This document shows, piece by piece, positions 8,166 to 15,685 of a DNA stretch of 64,000 nt. The position numbers were made by a program, and so were the translations under genes. Source of the DNA: Pleodorina starrii (Eukaryota > Chlorophyta > Chlorophyceae > Chlamydomonadales > Volvocaceae); NCBI GenBank assembly GCA_030267565.1, contig BRXU01000086.1, positions 22,276-86,275 of the forward strand, read 5' to 3'. A model generated the notes under the pieces. It did no database searches and was not told the DNA's origin. It saw nothing but the letters and a program-made list of their open reading frames with translations. Each line of letters opens with the position of its first letter. Positions within the stretch are counted from its first letter, which is position 1.

Positions 8166-8809
8166 GAGATCTAGTTTGCCATACTCCATCGAACTGATGA
8201 AGCAGAAGTGGGACACCGCGGCTTATCGGTCACCCTTTCAGGAGTGCATCTCCTTTTGCACGAGAGCATGCCCGCAGGGCAGTGATGGTCAGCTCCAGAT
8301 CCGCGTAAAGCAAAGTTTTGGCATCACCCTACCTGAAACTAAAACGGGCTCTCAGCAGCCAGACCGAGGCGCTGAAATGCCATTCGAGATCCTGAGCCGG
8401 ATGCGGCTCCTGAACTCTGATAACCAGCGGTCCTATGATCGCCAAGTCAGCGTCATGCACCATGCCGCCCCGTCCTTAAACCTAAACCGGGCTCGGACGG
8501 TCACGATGTAAGAAGCGGCAGTTAAATCAACATATCTGTCATTGCAGGAACTGGCATCTAGTTCGGGTCAAGGTTCCAAAAGCGAACTAGACCTGATGTG
8601 GGGTCTGGCGCTGATCCAGAACCGGGCACGGGGACAAGCTTAGCTGAAAGAGGACAATAAGCTGAACGACAAAGTTTGACCGCATGCCCCTACTGGGTGC
8701 GCACTTCTCGTTTTGCATAAACATACCCTCAGAGGTGTAGGCTGAAGCCCAAGAACGACGCAAAGCCTAGTTTGGTGCCATCCTACCTAGCGTCAGGACT
8801 CGTTCTTGA

Positions 8810-9199
8810 TCACAGCCAGAACAGAACTGTTGCGGCCAATGCGATTGCGGAAAGGTAGGTCTCCGGGCACCTGTCGTAACGTGTGGCGACACGTCTCCAG
8901 TCCTTCAGACGACCGAACATGATCTCGATGCGATTGCGCCTTCTGTAGCGGCGCTTGTCGTATTTCACGGTCTTCTTGCGGGACATCCTGCCGGGGATGC
9001 AGGCTTTTATCCCTCTGTCCTGCAATGCTTTTCGAAGCCAGTCAGCGTCATAGCCCCGGTCTGCCAGAAACCAGTCGGCCTGCGGCAGGCTGTCCAGAAG
9101 CGCCGCCGCGCCGGTATAATCACTGACCTGCCCTGCCGACATGAAGAACCGGATCGGTCTGCCTTTCGCATCGGTGACGGCGTGCAGCTTTGTGTTCAT
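8810..9199 (-). CDS. IS5-family transposase, C-terminal frame (OrfB)
   Basis: This 129-residue frame carries the second half of a DDE transposase. ADRGYDADWLRKAL contains the second Asp, and RNRIEIMFGRLKDWRRVATRYDR is the IS5 family's Y-(2)-R-(3)-E-(6)-K-like signature with the catalytic Glu. It overlaps the upstream frame by 4 bp. In this group the full enzyme is made by programmed frameshifting, so the frame alone is not expected to be active. Confidence 0.85.
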   Translation of the reverse strand: MNTKLHAVTDAKGRPIRFFMSAGQVSDYTGAAALLDSLPQADWFLADRGYDADWLRKALQDRGIKACIPGRMSRKKTVKYDKRRYRRRNRIEIMFGRLKDWRRVATRYDRCPETYLSAIALAATVLFWL

Positions 9200-9567
9200 G
9201 CCGCCTTTCGTTCGACCGATCTGGCGACCGCGCCCCCCTTTTTCGCACGCAGGCTACAAGCCGTGCGGTGCGCCTTCAGATACGTCGCGTCGATCATGAT
9301 CGTCTTGGGATCGGTGTCCTTTGCGGCCAGGCCGCCCATGATCCGTGCAAAGACCCCGTTGTCACTCCAGCGCCTCCAGCGATTGTAGAGCGTCTTTGCC
9401 GGTCCATATTCCCTCGGTGCGTCGCACCATCGCAAGCCATTGCGGTTGATGAAGATAATGCCGCTCAGAACCCGCAGATCGTCCACGCGTGGGCGGCCAT
9501 GGCTCTTGGGAAAGAACGGGCGAAGGCGCGCCATCTGCGCTTCGGTCAGCCAGAACAAGTTGCTCAT
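9196..9567 (-). CDS. IS5-family transposase, N-terminal frame (OrfA)
   Basis: This 123-residue frame starts MSNLFWLTEAQMARLRPFFP, the standard IS5/IS427 N-terminus. It contains LSGIIFINRNGLRWCDAP and YNRWRRWSDNGVF, and ends with the first catalytic Asp in KTIMIDATYLKAHRTA. It provides DNA binding and the first active-site residue. OrfB continues in another frame. Confidence 0.87.
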   Translation of the reverse strand: MSNLFWLTEAQMARLRPFFPKSHGRPRVDDLRVLSGIIFINRNGLRWCDAPREYGPAKTLYNRWRRWSDNGVFARIMGGLAAKDTDPKTIMIDATYLKAHRTACSLRAKKGGAVARSVERKAA

Positions 9568-9777
9568 CGATCAGGTCTCCTTGCGGCGGCCTGAATCACG
9601 CAAAGGGCGTAAAATCAATGGGTCTGGAACCTAAGGCAGATGTGCTTAACAAGACAGAAGCGGCGATTGCCGCCAAAGAAATTCGTAACATGAAAAAACT
9701 CCGAACAAGACGACGGACTGATATTCGCAGCCTGTTGCAACCTGTCCAGTCATTTCACCCGATCCTGTCCAAATTAT

Positions 9778-9803
9778 AGCCCCGCCACCGTGCGGGGCTT
9801 TTT
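9778..9803 (+). terminator. Rho-independent terminator upstream of the amidase remnant
   Basis: AGCCCCGC at 9778-9785 pairs with GCGGGGCT at 9792-9799 and is followed by TTTTTC. It closes a short open region downstream of the IS element. Confidence 0.8.
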
Positions 9804-9830
9804 CATGTTAACACCCACGAGGAGGTAGCC

Positions 9831-10428
9831 ATGCCGCACTTTCCCATCAAGTACATCGTGCTGCACTACAGCGCGACCTATCCCAACCAGGATTACGGCG
9901 TGGCCGACATCCGCAAGATGCACCTTGCGCGCGGGTTCAACGACGTCGGCTATCACTACGTCCTTCGGCGCAGCGGGGCGGTCGATAAGGGCCGCCCGGA
10001 CACGGTCGTCGGTGCGCATGTCTCAGGCCGTAACACCGGCAGCCTAGGCATCGGGGGCATCGAGCGCGCCACCAGCCCCAATGTTGGCGTCGACAACCGC
10101 ACCGAGGCGCAGAAAGCCGCAACGGTGAAACTAGTCCGCGATCTTCTGGCCAAGCATCCCGGCGCCCAGATCGTCGACCACCGTGATCTGGCAACCGACC
10201 CAGTGCTCCGGCTTCGACGTGCGGAGCTGGTGGGCCGCGGCTAACGCCCGGCCGCCTGTCATCAACAGCGGTCCGCCGAGGCCCCTGCCCTCTCCGGCTT
10301 CCGTCGTCACTATGCCCTTAAAGAACCGCTGTTCGAATTCGATGCCTGAGACTTCTGAGGAGGTTCGGTCACGAGCGTCCGACAAGTGGGGCTACAAGCC
10401 TCATGGCTGGCCGGACGACCGCAAGTAG
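9831..10428 (+). pseudogene. N-acetylmuramoyl-L-alanine amidase (phage endolysin type), frameshifted
   Basis: The product would be a T7-lysozyme/PGRP-like amidase that cleaves peptidoglycan. The first frame (9831-10244) starts MPHFPIKYIVLHYSATYP, with a zinc-ligand His, and runs through GYHYVLRRSG and HPGAQIVDHRDLA, with the second His. It then shifts. The expected continuation with the third zinc ligand (QCSGFDVRSWW) is in the next frame, which runs on to 10428. The break lies at about 10190-10195, where one extra base in GGCAACCG explains the shift. A good GAGGAGG precedes the start. Without the Cys, the protein made from the first frame should lack a complete zinc site. It looks like prophage debris. 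Confidence 0.75.
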
Positions 10429-10465
10429 CCCCCTGCCCTATTCACTAGCATCTTCCACCACCACC

Positions 10466-10496
10466 CCTCGGGTCTAACCGGGGGGCGGTTCTTTTG
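10466..10496 (+). terminator. Probable terminator after the amidase remnant
   Basis: CACCCCTCGGGT and ACCGGGGGGCGG form an imperfect GC stem followed by TTCTTTTGTG. It separates the amidase remnant from the origin region. Confidence 0.5.
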
Positions 10497-10813
10497 TGTT
10501 TGGGGATAAGCATTTTAGTTTCTTATATTTCTTCCTTTTTAGCGGGTCTAAGCATTTGTCTATAAACATTAATCCAGCCTGAAAGTGACCTATCGGGCGA
10601 GGTATCGAGACTTTATGGGCGAGGAATGGTGACCAATGGGGCGAGGTAAGGTGACTTTTTGGGCGAGGCCCCTGCCCTCGAATGTTCCCCATAGCTCTAT
10701 CATGACTTTTGGGGCGAGGTCCTCACCCCGCTGTTAGATATTTTCGGCAGTGGCTTCCAAAGAGACGACTTTTAGGCCTACTGTGACACGCAAATAGGGA
10801 CAGGTCACAATGC
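10497..10813. other. Plasmid origin region (AT-rich block plus iterons)
   Basis: An AT-rich block (10497-10575, with tttcttatatttcttcc and repeated taagcattt words) is followed by five direct iterons and then the rep promoter region. AT-rich DNA beside iterons is the usual layout of a theta-replicating oriV. A DnaA box was not identified with confidence. Confidence 0.7.
10585..10719 (+). repeat. Iterons of the replication origin (five direct copies)
   Basis: The best copy is gtgactttttgggcgagg (10651-10668). Related copies lie at 10585-10602, 10607-10624, 10629-10646 and 10702-10719. The first four start at exact 22-bp intervals, two helical turns, and the GGGCGAGG core is invariant in all five. 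They should bind the Rep protein encoded just downstream. Confidence 0.88.
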
Positions 10814-11653
10814 ATGCGGGATGAACCTCGCCCAAAAAGTCACGATAGCTCTACGGGCACGCTTGCGGCTTTTCAGCGTCGCGGCGAGGTCATCAAGCCT
10901 GCCGAACTGATCGAGGTTCGTGGAGGCGAGAAGATAACGCTGGCCGCACGCAGGATCTATAACCAGCTCCTGTCCAATGCCTTCGGTCCGGACATGGCCG
11001 CCGAGGGGCAGGAATACCGCATCCCCTTCTCCGAGTTGCGCGGCAACCACACGTCAAACGACCGGGTGACAGAGGCAATCCTCAGCCTCATGCAGACGGT
11101 CGTGCGCGTCAGAATGTCTGATGGATCAACTCGCAACGTCCACCTCCTCGGCCCGACCGATGTTGAGAAGTTCGGCCCAGGCATCGCCACGATGCTCACC
11201 TATGAGCTTCACCCGAAGCTATTGCCGATCCTACGGGACAGCCAGATCTTCGCGCGCCTAGAGATGCAGATCCTCCACGGCTTTGGCACCAAGTACGGCA
11301 TGGCGCTCTATGAGATCATCGCCAAGCGGATCGGCTTGAAGCACGTCTTCTACAACGACTTCGAGACCGATGAGCTACGAGACTATCTCGGCGTTCCTCA
11401 TGGCAAGCTAGGGCCCTTCGCCGCGCTGCGCCGCAAGGCTATTGAGCCGGCCGTGGCAGAGGTGAACGCCCTCGCCCCCTTCTCGTGCCGTGTCGACACG
11501 ATCGAGACGCAGGGCCGGAAGGTGACGAAGCTGCGGCTGTCCTGGTGGATCAAGACTGTGGACGAGAAGAAGGCGCAATGGGAGGCCCAGCAGGGCAAGC
11601 AGGCTAACTTGTTCGTGGACCAGCTCCCGGAGGTCTCTCTCTGGGAACCATGA
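10814..11653 (+). CDS. Plasmid replication initiator, Rep_3-like
   Basis: This 279-residue protein is of the winged-helix initiator type. It contains LAARRIYNQLLSNAF and an N-terminal wing region with FSELRGNHTSNDRVTEAILSLM. A second module includes FGTKYGMALYEIIAKR and DELRDYLGVPHGKLGPFAALRRKAIEPAVAEVN, the signature C-terminal winged helix of Rep_3/RepB initiators. It lies directly after five iterons. Its first codons overlap an inverted copy of the iteron (10826-10843), a likely operator for autorepression. The initiator melts oriV and sets copy number. ParA follows 60 bp downstream. A start at 10814 is used; in-frame alternatives nearby would remove the operator-coded residues. Confidence 0.87.
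   Translation: MRDEPRPKSHDSSTGTLAAFQRRGEVIKPAELIEVRGGEKITLAARRIYNQLLSNAFGPDMAAEGQEYRIPFSELRGNHTSNDRVTEAILSLMQTVVRVRMSDGSTRNVHLLGPTDVEKFGPGIATMLTYELHPKLLPILRDSQIFARLEMQILHGFGTKYGMALYEIIAKRIGLKHVFYNDFETDELRDYLGVPHGKLGPFAALRRKAIEPAVAEVNALAPFSCRVDTIETQGRKVTKLRLSWWIKTVDEKKAQWEAQQGKQANLFVDQLPEVSLWEP
10826..10843 (-). promoter_or_regulatory. Inverted iteron copy over the rep start (likely Rep operator)
   Basis: This 18-bp site is the exact reverse complement of the iteron at 10651-10668. It lies within the first ten codons of rep and faces the iterons. In iteron plasmids, Rep dimers bind such inverted sites to repress their own gene. Confidence 0.75.
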
Positions 11654-11686
11654 TCGTGCAGTTAATCAAAGATGCACAGTTGCAAA

Positions 11687-11694
11687 TGTGCACA
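11687..11694. promoter_or_regulatory. TGTGCACA palindrome upstream of parA
   Basis: This is one of three TGTGCACA palindromes, each in a gap of the partition locus, here 18 bp before the parA start. Half-sites (tgcac, gtgca) cluster around it. It is a candidate binding site for the RHH partition protein. Confidence 0.6.
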
Positions 11695-11711
11695 AATGCA
11701 AAGGAGCAGAC

Positions 11712-12338
11712 ATGCAGGTGATCACGATTGCAATGCAGAAGGGTGGCGTGGGCAAATCCACTCTAGCCCGCTCGCTGGCAGTAGCCGCGGTCAGAGACGG
11801 CCTATCGGTCCTGATGATCGATATGGATTCGCAACAGAGCGTGAGCCAATGGGCGGAGCGGCGCGAAGGTGACATGCCGGTGGTGGTGTTCTCTACAGAG
11901 AACGAACTGCCAAAGAAGCTGGCCCAGGCAAAGGGCGCGGCCGACCTGGTGATCATAGATACCCCCCCTGCCCGCTCGACCGAGGCACCGGCCGCCGTTG
12001 AGGTCGCCGACCTGGTGCTGATCCCGACAACACCCGATGTCGAACCTCTTGAGCAAATGCCCAGGACCCTGCGCTTGTGCCGTGGCTTCTCCCGCCGGGT
12101 GTTTGCGGTGGTGAATATGGCCAACCCTACTGGCCCGGCCGAGGTCGCTTATACGCGCGAGGTCATCGAGGCTATGGGCGCCAAGATGGCCCCCGTCGTG
12201 CTCCACCGCCGGAAGGCTCACCGGGACGCCAGCGCATCCGGACAAACGGTCCAAGAGGTCGATCCGAACGGTAAAGCTGCTGCGGAGGTGGCCAACCTTT
12301 GGGCGTGGGTTCGTGCAGAATTGCAGGGCAGCAAATGA
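11712..12338 (+). CDS. parA: ParA-family partition ATPase
   Basis: This is a 208-residue ParA/MinD-type ATPase. It has the deviant Walker A MQKGGVGKSTLARSLA near the start, the A' motif VLMIDMDSQQSVSQW and the Walker B region LVIIDTPPARS. The lack of an N-terminal helix-turn-helix and the short length place it with type Ib plasmid ParA proteins, which move plasmid copies over the nucleoid. The start at 11712 has AAGGAG eight bases upstream; an in-frame ATG at 11688 overlaps the TGTGCACA site. The partner RHH gene follows 70 bp downstream. Confidence 0.92.
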   Translation: MQVITIAMQKGGVGKSTLARSLAVAAVRDGLSVLMIDMDSQQSVSQWAERREGDMPVVVFSTENELPKKLAQAKGAADLVIIDTPPARSTEAPAAVEVADLVLIPTTPDVEPLEQMPRTLRLCRGFSRRVFAVVNMANPTGPAEVAYTREVIEAMGAKMAPVVLHRRKAHRDASASGQTVQEVDPNGKAAAEVANLWAWVRAELQGSK

Positions 12339-12359
12339 GCAATAATGCATTAGTGGGAT

Positions 12360-12367
12360 TGTGCACA
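12360..12367. promoter_or_regulatory. TGTGCACA palindrome between parA and the RHH gene
   Basis: This is the second TGTGCACA copy, in the 70-bp gap between the two partition genes. Related gtgca half-sites follow it. Confidence 0.6.
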
Positions 12368-12408
12368 TCGGCACAAGTGCAGTTAAGCAAAAGGGCAGGG
12401 GTGCAGAA

Positions 12409-12711
12409 ATGAGGAAACTTAATCCGCTTCTTGCGGCCATGATGGCCAAGGAGCCTGAGCCAGAGGCCGCCGCCACGCCCGCAGCGCCGAAGCCGACTGC
12501 GAGGGGGGCACCAGCACGCGTCGCCGAGAAGCCTGTCGCCAAGAGGGCAGGGCAGAAGCACCTCGGCGCATACTTCGACAAGGGCGACCCGATCTTGGAG
12601 CGTGTAGCTATCCTACGTGCCCGCCTGGACATGAATAACTCCGAGCTGATCGAGCATGCTCTGCACGAGCTATGGAAGCGCCATGAAGCGGGTAGGGCGT
12701 TTGGGGAGTAG
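12409..12711 (+). CDS. Ribbon-helix-helix partition protein (ParB/ParG-type)
   Basis: This is a 100-residue protein. The N-terminal 50 residues are Pro/Ala-rich and basic, probably flexible (AATPAAPKPTARGAPAR). The C-terminal half has an RHH-like layout: a short strand (HLGAYFD) and two helices (PILERVAILRARLDM and NSELIEHALHELWKRHE). This is how small type Ib centromere-binding proteins are built, the flexible tail stimulating ParA. The start at 12409 gives this length; a frame to 12361 overlaps the palindrome. It would bind the TGTGCACA sites; this is inferred from position. Confidence 0.72.
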   Translation: MRKLNPLLAAMMAKEPEPEAAATPAAPKPTARGAPARVAEKPVAKRAGQKHLGAYFDKGDPILERVAILRARLDMNNSELIEHALHELWKRHEAGRAFGE

Positions 12712-12725
12712 TGCAGGTGTGGGTA

Positions 12726-12733
12726 TGTGCACA
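12726..12733. promoter_or_regulatory. TGTGCACA palindrome after the RHH gene
   Basis: This third TGTGCACA copy begins 14 bp past the RHH stop, again with flanking gtgca half-sites (gtgcag, cgtgcat). With the other two it brackets both partition genes. Confidence 0.6.
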
Positions 12734-13308
12734 CGTGCATAATATCAAATCTGTACATTTAAACAAAAAGTCTCGCGGCGTTATGAGCGCTCCGAGGCAA
12801 GTAGAGATGAGTCCGCAAGGGACTTGTGAATGATACCGGAGCCAGAATCAAAAGGAAGGTTTCAGTGCTACCGGCAGGGCAGGGGGGTGTCATCAGCATG
12901 GGCGACTACTACGGTTGAACTTATAGACTGCCGCCATAAGTTCACCCATGACCGACGACCACAAAAGCCCGACCAAGACGATACATCCTAGTGGAAGCTT
13001 CCACTCAACGCTGCCTGCAACGGCGCGGGGTGTTACCTTCGACCACCCAGTCTACAATCAAACGACGGCTGCGCATCCTCGCGATGACCGCCTCCATCCG
13101 CGCAACTGGGCCGGAGAGCATCTTCGTTCGTTGGCTGTGCCTCATCCGAAACTCCGGAAGTAGACGGACTGCTTTCCGGCGCCAGGTCATGCGTCCCTCT
13201 CCTTTTCGATGACGGCATAGCTGCCTCACTAATCAGCATCGGTATCTGCCACGCTTTCATGAATTCGGCTGCGGATCATCCAGCGGTCCGGCCGTGACCG
13301 AGCGCGCT
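12734..13308. other. Stretch without recognised genes
   Basis: No convincing coding frame was found. It contains one 9-bp inverted repeat, TGAACTTAT at 12916-12924 and ATAAGTTCA at 12936-12944, with an 11-bp spacer, of unknown role. Confidence 0.45.
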
Positions 13309-13510
13309 CTATTCTTTCAACTCGTTGCTGCCACGTTCCGGCTCTGACAGCATGTTCTTCGCCACTAGTTGCAACAGGCCGCGCAGATAGAAACCGGCGG
13401 CCTTGAAGGCAGGCTCGTCGAACTAGAACGGCTGGACGATCTGCGGGGCAGGGAGGTCGGCTGGTAGGCGGTCCCTGGCAAGGTCGTTCGTGGTTTCATA
13501 ACCCACGTAG
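13309..13510 (-). pseudogene. Coding remnant next to the resolvase
   Basis: On the minus strand one frame reads YETTNDLARDRLPADLPAP, meets a TAG at about 13420, and continues in the same frame as FDEPAFKAAGFYLRGLLQL to a stop at 13309. Both halves look coding in composition, so this may be the 3' end of a gene with a nonsense codon. It overlaps the end of the resolvase gene in another frame. I do not recognise the family. Confidence 0.35.
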
Positions 13511-14392
13511 CGACAGCATCCCGAGCTTCTCGGCCTGTGCCAGCAGCATTTTGACCGACGAGGGCTGCCACGTTGTCCGCCCGCGGGGGGTGCGCTCACG
13601 CATCGCCTCCAGGCGATCGCAGATGGCCTGCAGGGTAATTTGGGGATCAGCCCCCTTTATCGCAGCCACGATCGCCGGCAGACGGTCGTTGCCAACGCGC
13701 CGGGCGGCACGCCCAAGGACTTCTTCGGGCAGGAAGCCGTCCCGAACATAGGCTCGCACAGCCCTCAGGAGCCGCGGCTGTGTCCATTGTCGGTTTCGGG
13801 GCAGGGATGCATTGATGATCCGCAGGATATCCTCCCAGGCCATGTGTGGGCGCAGCCTGCGTACATGGGGAACCCAGTCCCCTGCGGTCTGGGTAACGCG
13901 TTCCATGTAGCCGTCGTGCCGTGCCAGGCGTACCTTGCGAAGCGCCTCCGGGTTTCGGGCACGCAGCCCGGGATTTCCGCCGATCCGCCCTTCAAGACGT
14001 GCGCTGGCCAGTCCCGCCTTGGTGCGCTCGCGGATCAATGCCCGCTCGAACTCTGCCGCAGCCCCCAGCACCTGGAGCGTGAACTTGCCTTGGGGCGATG
14101 CCGTATCGATCGGATCCTCGATCGAGCGAAAGAACGTGCCCTTGGCTTCGAGCTGCTCGATGATTTCCAGCAGATGCGAGAGGGACCGGGCCAGTCGGTC
14201 GATCCGAACGACGACCAGTGTGTCTCCCTTGCGGATACCTTCCAGGACGCTCGTCAGGACGGGGCGGGCGCGATTGCCACCGGACCCATGCTCTTCGCGG
14301 ATGACTGAGCAACCTGCGGCTCTCAGAGTTTGGGCCTGCGGCAGCAGTGTCTGATCGTCCGTAGAGACGCGGGCATAGCCAATCAGCGGCAT
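13496..14392 (-). CDS. Serine resolvase/invertase with long C-terminal extension
   Basis: This is a 298-residue protein. Residues 1-140 are a serine recombinase catalytic domain: IGYARVSTDDQT with the nucleophilic Ser, VVRIDRLARSLSHLLEI, and EFERALIRERTKAGL leading into the E-helix. Typical Tn3-type resolvases end at about 190 residues. Here about 110 more residues follow, with LRPHMAWEDILRIINASL, RRVGNDRLPAIVAAIKGADPQIT and a last helix-turn-helix-like segment (WQPSSVKMLLAQAEKLGML). Such extended enzymes accompany Tn3-family transposons. No transposase gene is present, so this may be a transposon remnant or a multimer-resolution system. An inverted-repeat site lies just upstream. Confidence 0.87.
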   Translation of the reverse strand: MPLIGYARVSTDDQTLLPQAQTLRAAGCSVIREEHGSGGNRARPVLTSVLEGIRKGDTLVVVRIDRLARSLSHLLEIIEQLEAKGTFFRSIEDPIDTASPQGKFTLQVLGAAAEFERALIRERTKAGLASARLEGRIGGNPGLRARNPEALRKVRLARHDGYMERVTQTAGDWVPHVRRLRPHMAWEDILRIINASLPRNRQWTQPRLLRAVRAYVRDGFLPEEVLGRAARRVGNDRLPAIVAAIKGADPQITLQAICDRLEAMRERTPRGRTTWQPSSVKMLLAQAEKLGMLSLRGL

Positions 14393-14416
14393 GGAGGGCC
14401 ATCTTTCACAATATGT

Positions 14417-14450
14417 AGATGTCAGTAAACGACCGTTTGTAAACAGATGT
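14417..14450. promoter_or_regulatory. Possible res site of the resolvase
   Basis: AAACG at 14427-14431 and CGTTT at 14434-14438 flank an AC dinucleotide, within a longer stretch of related words (gtcagtaaac, gtttgtaaac). Serine resolvases cut at a central dinucleotide between inverted half-sites placed just upstream of their gene. Its position 25-50 bp before the start fits, but subsites II and III were not resolved. Confidence 0.4.
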
Positions 14451-14617
14451 AATGGCCCATTCTGTGATGCTGCTCCGCAAGAAGCCCGGGGTTTTCACCC
14501 TAGGTGCACATCCAGAGAGCTAACCGAGGATCATTGCGCAGACAGGCTCCACGAGGGCCGCTAGCACGGCAAATTTAAACCCTTAGGTAAAATGCAAAAG
14601 ATGTGTATTCTGCATCT

Positions 14618-15685
14618 ATGAAGACCCAAGTACCCGCTATTCCGTGTTATTTTGGCGACGCTCTTCCTGATACCGGAGAGGTCGATGAGACACCCGAGGA
14701 CGACCTGTGGTTTCTGCCCGGTGCGATCGACGACGAGCCCGACGACCTGCCGCCCGGACCACGGGCTGAACCGCGTGAGATCAAGGTCATCGATGACTGG
14801 CAGACCGCAGAGGCGGCCAGTGCAGCCCGTCTTGCCCGTATTGCGGGCAGGCTCGGGGCACTGGACGATCGGCTGCGGCGCGGCCCGAAGGGCTGGCGGC
14901 ACAGGCTGGCGCTGCTTGAGGCAGCCGATCTCAGCTGGTTTGTCGGTGACCGCATCGGGGCAGACCGGCTGGCACTATGGATCTCCCTGCGCCTGTCCGG
15001 CGTGCACGACGATACCGGAGCACTCGCGGGTGTCGGGTGGGCGGTTCGCCGTCTTACAGGCGGGCCAGGTCCGGAAGGGGACCTGTCCGCCTTCCTCGAC
15101 CGCCGCGACCCGGAGAACATGGAGGCTGATGCGGAGCCCTTTGCGGATCGCGCAGGCGGTTGGCTTGACCTGATGGCGCATGCAACGGCTCTGCACCCGA
15201 TCACCCGCGCTTGCATGGGCTTTCACCTCTGGAGCCTTGCTGGGCTTGGGCACCAGGGCGATCAGATGGAAAAGGCGGTCACAGCCGCACGGATCGCGGC
15301 CGGCGACGGCAAGGGTGCGGTCTTTGCGCCTTTGGCCATGGGCGGGGCAGGGGGGCTGCGCGCTGGCGGCCCACCCGCTGAGCGTCTGGCGCGGTGGCTC
15401 GACGGGATGGAGACGGCATGTCTGACCGCGATGCGCCATCTTGATGATATCGAGGCTTGGGCGGAGAGGGCGCAGATTGCAATGATCCCGCTGTCGGGCC
15501 GCACGACCCCGGCCTTGCGCACCGTGCTGACCGAATGGCCGCTCATCTCCGCCCCAATGGCTGAGGCCCTGACCGGCGCCAGCCGAGCAGCCGTTCAGCG
15601 CAACCTCGCGTGGATGGAGGAACAGGGTCTGATCCGGGAGATGACCGGGCAGGGGCGGTATCGGATGTGGCGCGCGGCGATTTGA
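14618..15685 (+). CDS. RHE_PE00001/DUF1612-like protein with C-terminal winged helix
   Basis: This is a 355-residue protein. An acidic N-terminal 60 residues are followed by a helical domain (KGWRHRLALLEAADLSWFVGDR) that I associate with the plasmid-borne RHE_PE00001/DUF1612 family of rhizobia and relatives. The C-terminus (LSGRTTPALRTVLTEWPLIS and APMAEALTGASRAAVQRNLA, ending LIREMTGQGRYRMWRAA) is a winged-helix DNA-binding segment typical of that family. The function is not established. The family is common next to plasmid or integrated-element boundaries. The start at 14618 was chosen over 14603 because conservation would begin there. It is transcribed away from the resolvase. Confidence 0.65.
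   Translation: MKTQVPAIPCYFGDALPDTGEVDETPEDDLWFLPGAIDDEPDDLPPGPRAEPREIKVIDDWQTAEAASAARLARIAGRLGALDDRLRRGPKGWRHRLALLEAADLSWFVGDRIGADRLALWISLRLSGVHDDTGALAGVGWAVRRLTGGPGPEGDLSAFLDRRDPENMEADAEPFADRAGGWLDLMAHATALHPITRACMGFHLWSLAGLGHQGDQMEKAVTAARIAAGDGKGAVFAPLAMGGAGGLRAGGPPAERLARWLDGMETACLTAMRHLDDIEAWAERAQIAMIPLSGRTTPALRTVLTEWPLISAPMAEALTGASRAAVQRNLAWMEEQGLIREMTGQGRYRMWRAAI

Larger units (their letters stand above)
6960..8790. repeat. Degenerate tandem array of ~0.3-kb units with tiny ORFs
   Basis: At least four related units are visible. Each unit has, in order, a 32-codon ORF or its remnant, a GC hairpin followed by T/C-rich sequence, the word GCATGCCC, then a conserved spacer. The spacer contains AGCTCCAGAACCG and CTACCTGAAAC, then CTCAGCGGCCCTATAT in the best copies. 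Units 1 and 2 start at 7012 and 7317 (period 305 bp). Unit 3 (GCATGCCC at 8268) and unit 4 (near 8685) are decayed, with only fragments of the ORF left. The decay runs in one direction along the array. I know of no described element with this layout. Confidence 0.7.
8791..9631 (-). mobile_element. IS5-family insertion sequence (IS427-like), ends approximate
   Basis: Two overlapping transposase frames on the minus strand, 8810-9199 and 9196-9567, form the usual split IS5/IS427 arrangement. The outer sequences (gtcaggactcgttcttgat on the left, and on the right the complement of gttccagacccattgat) are imperfect inverted repeats, giving borders near 8791 and 9631. I could not fix a target duplication. 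It sits between the last peptide unit and the amidase pseudogene. Confidence 0.75.

Noticed and set aside
6960..8790. CRISPR array
   Set aside because: Units are about 300 bp with coding content, not short repeats with unique spacers; no cas genes are present.
11802..12758. 318-codon minus-strand frame
   Set aside because: Antisense to parA and the RHH gene, and spans their regulatory gaps.
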